Shown here one piece after another: positions 14,261-17,318 of a stretch of DNA of 17,318 bases. The notes under the pieces are model-generated. The model was not told where the DNA came from and ran no database searches. It saw only the letters and a list, made by a program, of their open reading frames with translations. The translations under genes and the position numbers were made by a program. Source of the DNA: Pelethousia sp034928145 (lineage in GTDB: Bacteria; Bacillota; Clostridia; Christensenellales; CAG-138); the NCBI GenBank assembly GCA_034928145.1, contig JAYFPE010000049.1:1-17318 (forward strand), written 5' to 3'. The first letter of the stretch is position 1. Each line of letters starts with the position of its first letter.

Positions 14261-14631
14261 GGTTCTCCTTTCTATGAACATCTTTCTCAGCCCCAGACGC
14301 AAATGATCCGGGTGATTGCAGATGAATAGCATCGGATTGAACTGTCTTTTCAGCCTACGCATATACGATCTTCCGAAACGGGTGCGAAGGCACTTCTGTC
14401 ATAAAATTTGCGGCCGAATATGATTTGTAGAAAACATACGAATATGTCGCACTATATTTATATTTTATCATAATCTTCCAAAAAAACACAGGGGACGAAA
14501 AATTTCTTGATGATAACTAATGCCGTGGGCTTTTTTGTCGATAGATATTATAGTATAATACTGGTAATATATGTTTTTCGCATGCCAAAACCATTGGCCT
14601 GTCTGGATAGTGTGCGGGAAAGGATCGTTGG
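14261..14631. other. Divergent intergenic region between chemoreceptor and cheY
   Basis: About 370 bp, AT-rich from 14400 to 14580, with no gene. It contains the chemoreceptor ribosome binding site (14266-14272), an 8-bp direct repeat CGAATATG at 14415-14422 and 14439-14446, and the promoter-like elements of cheY at 14518-14559. I could not find a convincing promoter for the chemoreceptor on the minus strand by eye. Confidence 0.5.
14518..14559 (+). promoter_or_regulatory. Candidate promoter(s) of cheY
   Basis: TAAT (14518-14521), a 15-bp spacer and GTCGATAG (14537-14544) resemble a SigD promoter (3 of 4 and 6 of 8), with the same spacing as the element before the EAL-HDOD gene. A TATAAT at 14554-14559 lies 17 bp after a T6 run (14531-14536), an alternative housekeeping-type promoter. 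The leader would be about 70-85 nt. Confidence 0.35.
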
Positions 14632-14994
14632 ATGACAAAGGTTATGATCGTGGATGACGCGGCGTTTATGCGCGTTTCCATACGGAACATTCTCTTGAAA
14701 AACGGCTTTGAGGTAGCCTGTGAGGCGGAGAACGGCACCGTTGCCGTGCAGAAATACGCGGAATGCAGGCCGGATGTGGTCACCATGGATATCACCATGC
14801 CCGAAATGAGCGGCCTGGACGCCCTGCGGGAGATCCGCAAGATCGATCCAGACGCCCGGATCATTATGGTTTCCGCCTTGGGCCAGGAGGCCATGGTGCG
14901 CGAGGCTGTGCTCAGCGGCGCCAAGGGTTTCATCGTCAAGCCCTATAAAGAAGACATCATTGTGGATACTCTTCGCAAACTTTCAAACCCATAA
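14632..14994 (+). CDS. cheY: Chemotaxis response regulator CheY
   Basis: A 120-residue stand-alone receiver domain, the length of Gram-positive CheY proteins. The acidic pocket is IVDDAAFMR (Asp9, Asp10 at 6-14). The phospho-acceptor is Asp54 (VTMDITMPEMSG), the switch serine is Ser82 (VSALGQ), and the conserved lysine and aromatic are in VKPY (103-106). It has no output domain, so it acts by protein contact, expected at the flagellar switch after phosphorylation by CheA. AAAGGA lies 9 nt before the ATG. cheA starts 90 bp downstream on the same strand without an obvious terminator between, so the two are probably co-transcribed. Confidence 0.92.
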   Translation: MTKVMIVDDAAFMRVSIRNILLKNGFEVACEAENGTVAVQKYAECRPDVVTMDITMPEMSGLDALREIRKIDPDARIIMVSALGQEAMVREAVLSGAKGFIVKPYKEDIIVDTLRKLSNP

Positions 14995-15084
14995 GCAGCG
15001 CCCGCAACAGAACCTTTCCGACGCGCGGCGGCTGCGAAGTGTGGCATGGCGTACATACAATGGGAACGGTAAAGGAGTAATGAT

Positions 15085-17169
15085 ATGCGCACCGGTGATT
15101 CGCTAACGGAAATCTACGTATACGAAAACACGCAGCTGTTGGAGCAGTTGGAGGAAATGCTGCTGGACAGCGAAAAGAATGCGGCGCTGGAAAAGGCCCA
15201 CATTGATGAGATCTTCCGCGTTATGCATACCATCAAGGGTTCTTCTTCCATGATGGGCTACGAAGGGCTGACCAAGCTGGCCCACGCTATGGAGGATATG
15301 TTCTCTGCGCTGCGGCAAAACCTCGACACGCCCAAGGGGGCCTGGGAGCCAATCATCAGCTTGGTGCTCGAGTGCGTGGATTTCTTTAAAGGTGAAATAT
15401 CCAAGGTGCAAAACGACCTGGCGCCGGATGGGGATATCGAAACCCTCCATGGTCGGGCCGTGAACCTGCTGCACGTAGTCTCCGGCGGATCTCCTGCCGC
15501 CGCCCAGCAGCGCGAGCCTGCCGCAGCGCCCGCCCATAATGGGACGAATGACGAGCTGCGCTATTACCAGGCCCGGCTCTTCTTTGCCACCGGCTGCGCC
15601 ATGGAGAGCGTGCGCGCCTTTGCTGTGGTAAATTCCCTCGACGGGCTATATACCCGCATCGGCCACGAGCCCCGCGACCTCAATGTGAATTGCGACGAAG
15701 CCATCATCGCCAACGGCTTTCTGCTCTACCTTGAATCCCCATACGACGGGCAGGAGATCGAAACCAAGCTATCCGATACCATGTTCCTGCAAAGCCTGGA
15801 GTTCTTTGAGCTTTCCCGGCAGGAGGGCCTAGCCCTCCTAGCCGCCCCATCCGCAGCTCCGGCGCCCATAGCAGCCCCGCAGGCCAGCGAGAAGGTTCCA
15901 GAGCAGCCCGCAGCCGCGCAGGACGTTCCCGCGCAATCCGCAGCCGCCGCGGAGCAGGACACTAAAGAAGCCGTAGCCGGCGCGCCCAAAGGCATCACAC
16001 ACAATTTTATCAGCGTGAATGTGGGCAAGGTGGATCAACTGATGGATTTGGTTGGCGAGATCGTCACCACGGAATCCATGGTCATCAAGCACCCGGAAGT
16101 GATGAACCTGCATATCGAATCCTTTGAAAAGCAATCCCGCCGCCTGCGCCAGCTTACAGATGAGCTGCAGGACGTGGTGATGTCCATCCGCATGGTGCCC
16201 ATCTCCTCAACCTTCCGCAAGATGCAGCGCATCGTGCGGGATATGAGCCTTAAAACGGGCAAGGAGGCGCAGCTGGTGCTGCTGGGCGAGCAGACCGAGG
16301 TGGATAAGAACGTGATCGAGAACCTCTCCGATCCGCTCATGCATATGATCCGCAACAGCATGGATCATGGCCTTGAACCCACGGCGGAGCGCCTGGCCAA
16401 GGGCAAGCCTGCCATGGGCACCATCGTGCTGGAGGCCCGCAACACCGGCGGGGATGTGATCATCACCATATCGGACGACGGGCGGGGGCTCGATCGTGAT
16501 AAGCTCATCAAAAAAGCCCAGGAGCGCGGCCTCACCCAAAAGAGCGAGAGCGAGATCAGCGACCGGGAGGCCTATTACTTCATTCTCGCCCCGGGTTTCT
16601 CCACCAACGAACAGGTTACGGAATTCTCCGGCCGGGGCGTGGGCATGGATGTAGTCTGCTCCAATATAGAAAAGATGGGCGGCAGCGTTTCCATCAACAG
16701 CGTACCGGGCAAAAGCACCACCTTCACCCTGCAGATCCCCCTTACGCTGGCCATCATCGAGGGTATGGATGTGCGGGTAGCCTCGGAGCACTATATCATC
16801 CCCATCCTCAACATCCGCGAATCCTTCGAGCTGCAAACAAAAGATCTGATCGTCGCCCCGGATGGTACCGAGAGCATCATCATCCGCGGCAAGTGCTACC
16901 TCGTGCGGCGGTTGCACCAGCTGTTCGGCGTACCGGCCGCCAAGGAGGATCTCGAATCCGGCATTATGGTGCTGGTGGAGAGCGAGCGGGGCAGCGTGTG
17001 CCTCTTCGTCGATCAGATCGTGGGCGAGCAACAGGCGGTCATCAAGCCCCTGCCCGGCTTTATCGCGCGCATATTGGGGCGGGTACCCCACCTATCCGGC
17101 TGCACCATCCTGGGCAACGGCTCCATCAGCCTGATCCTCGATGTGAACAGCCTCGTTTCCAACACCTAA
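15085..17169 (+). CDS. cheA: Chemotaxis histidine kinase CheA
   Basis: A 694-residue cytosolic kinase with all five CheA modules. P1 phosphotransfer is about 1-110, with phospho-acceptor His48 in MHTIKGSSS. A P2-like CheY-docking domain is at about 158-245, flanked by Ala/Pro-rich linkers (134-152 and 252-302). P3 dimerisation is about 305-370. P4 ATPase has N-box HMIRNSMDHG (420-429), DDGRGLD (464-470) and FSTNEQ then GRGVGMD (505-522). The CheW-like P5 is about 550-690. It phosphorylates CheY in response to receptors. AAAGGAG lies 7 nt before the ATG. No cheW, cheB or cheR is in the window, so the rest of the pathway lies elsewhere or just beyond the right edge. All catalytic motifs look intact. 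Confidence 0.95.
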   Translation: MRTGDSLTEIYVYENTQLLEQLEEMLLDSEKNAALEKAHIDEIFRVMHTIKGSSSMMGYEGLTKLAHAMEDMFSALRQNLDTPKGAWEPIISLVLECVDFFKGEISKVQNDLAPDGDIETLHGRAVNLLHVVSGGSPAAAQQREPAAAPAHNGTNDELRYYQARLFFATGCAMESVRAFAVVNSLDGLYTRIGHEPRDLNVNCDEAIIANGFLLYLESPYDGQEIETKLSDTMFLQSLEFFELSRQEGLALLAAPSAAPAPIAAPQASEKVPEQPAAAQDVPAQSAAAAEQDTKEAVAGAPKGITHNFISVNVGKVDQLMDLVGEIVTTESMVIKHPEVMNLHIESFEKQSRRLRQLTDELQDVVMSIRMVPISSTFRKMQRIVRDMSLKTGKEAQLVLLGEQTEVDKNVIENLSDPLMHMIRNSMDHGLEPTAERLAKGKPAMGTIVLEARNTGGDVIITISDDGRGLDRDKLIKKAQERGLTQKSESEISDREAYYFILAPGFSTNEQVTEFSGRGVGMDVVCSNIEKMGGSVSINSVPGKSTTFTLQIPLTLAIIEGMDVRVASEHYIIPILNIRESFELQTKDLIVAPDGTESIIIRGKCYLVRRLHQLFGVPAAKEDLESGIMVLVESERGSVCLFVDQIVGEQQAVIKPLPGFIARILGRVPHLSGCTILGNGSISLILDVNSLVSNT

Positions 17170-17318
17170 ATGCCTTTCAGACTGTCGAAAAAGCTCTGGG
17201 GGATCGGGGGCCGCAGCACCCGGAGGCTTTAATCGTGAGCGGCGGCGTGTACGCCGCGAGCGAAAAGCCTTGCTTGCCAAGGCCTTCTCCGCATGAAACA
17301 ACGACCGCGAGGTACGAG
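17170..17318. repeat. GC-rich hairpin-rich segment after cheA, possible start of an interspersed repeat
   Basis: After the cheA stop the sequence contains two adjacent stem-loops: GCGGCG/CGCCGC with a TGTA loop (17242-17257), and GCCTTG/CAAGGC with a CTTGC loop (17267-17283). The second stem extends with minor mismatches to about 17261-17292. There is no clean U-tract. A GTG at 17235 with GGAGG 9 nt upstream opens a frame to the window edge (VSGGVYAASEKP and on), so a short gene is an alternative. The opening, CAGACTGTCGAAAAAGC (17179-17195), resembles an intergenic motif I associate with clostridial genomes, from memory only. Confidence 0.35.

Noticed and set aside
14517..14939. Minus-strand frame opposite cheY
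   Set aside because: cheY has complete receiver motifs on the plus strand. The antisense translation is serine/alanine/methionine-rich with no motif.

Overview
The window looks like a chromosomal segment of an anaerobic, motile, Gram-positive-type bacterium, most likely a GC-rich member of Clostridia (Bacillota). The reasons are strong AGGAGG-type ribosome binding sites before nearly every gene, a lipoprotein-type zinc-binding protein, a Fur-family repressor, a CheY/CheA pair with a clostridial-looking chemoreceptor, candidate SigD-like promoters, and a Mop-type molybdenum aldehyde oxidoreductase typical of strict anaerobes. The taxonomic placement is an inference. I see no phage genes, complete insertion sequence, CRISPR array, tRNA or rRNA.

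Region 1 (1-5787, all minus strand) is a redox block. In transcription order it holds a small unrecognised acidic protein (5787-5386), a 908-residue Mop-family aldehyde oxidoreductase with two [2Fe-2S] clusters and a molybdopterin domain (5273-2547), a hairpin and candidate promoter, a 753-residue flavin/iron-sulfur protein with two CCG domains (2350-89), and the first 28 codons of another cysteine-containing protein that runs off the left edge (84-1). The flavoprotein appears to lack the NAD(P)H-binding domain its fold normally carries. It may therefore act as an electron conduit for the aldehyde oxidoreductase rather than as an NAD(P)H enzyme.

Region 2 (5788-6535) is an AT-rich stretch with no convincing gene. 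A small cupin gene (6536-6877) and a strong bidirectional terminator (6895-6923) follow it.

Region 3 (6936-10075, minus strand) is a compact zinc-uptake operon, znuA-znuC-znuB-zur. Its genes are separated by 10 bp, 2 bp and a 4-bp overlap. It has a near-consensus promoter (TTGACA, 17 bp, TACAAT), and an imperfect palindrome over the predicted transcription start is the obvious candidate Zur operator. This suggests an autoregulated zinc-uptake circuit.

Region 4 (10092-17169) concerns motility and chemotaxis. It contains a PilZ (YcgR-like) c-di-GMP receptor (minus), a divergent degenerate EAL-HDOD protein (plus), a bidirectional terminator, a two-TM chemoreceptor (minus), and divergent cheY and cheA (plus). 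SigD-like promoter matches precede the EAL-HDOD gene and cheY. The right end (17170-17318) is a GC-rich, hairpin-rich stretch that could be the start of an interspersed repeat or a short gene.
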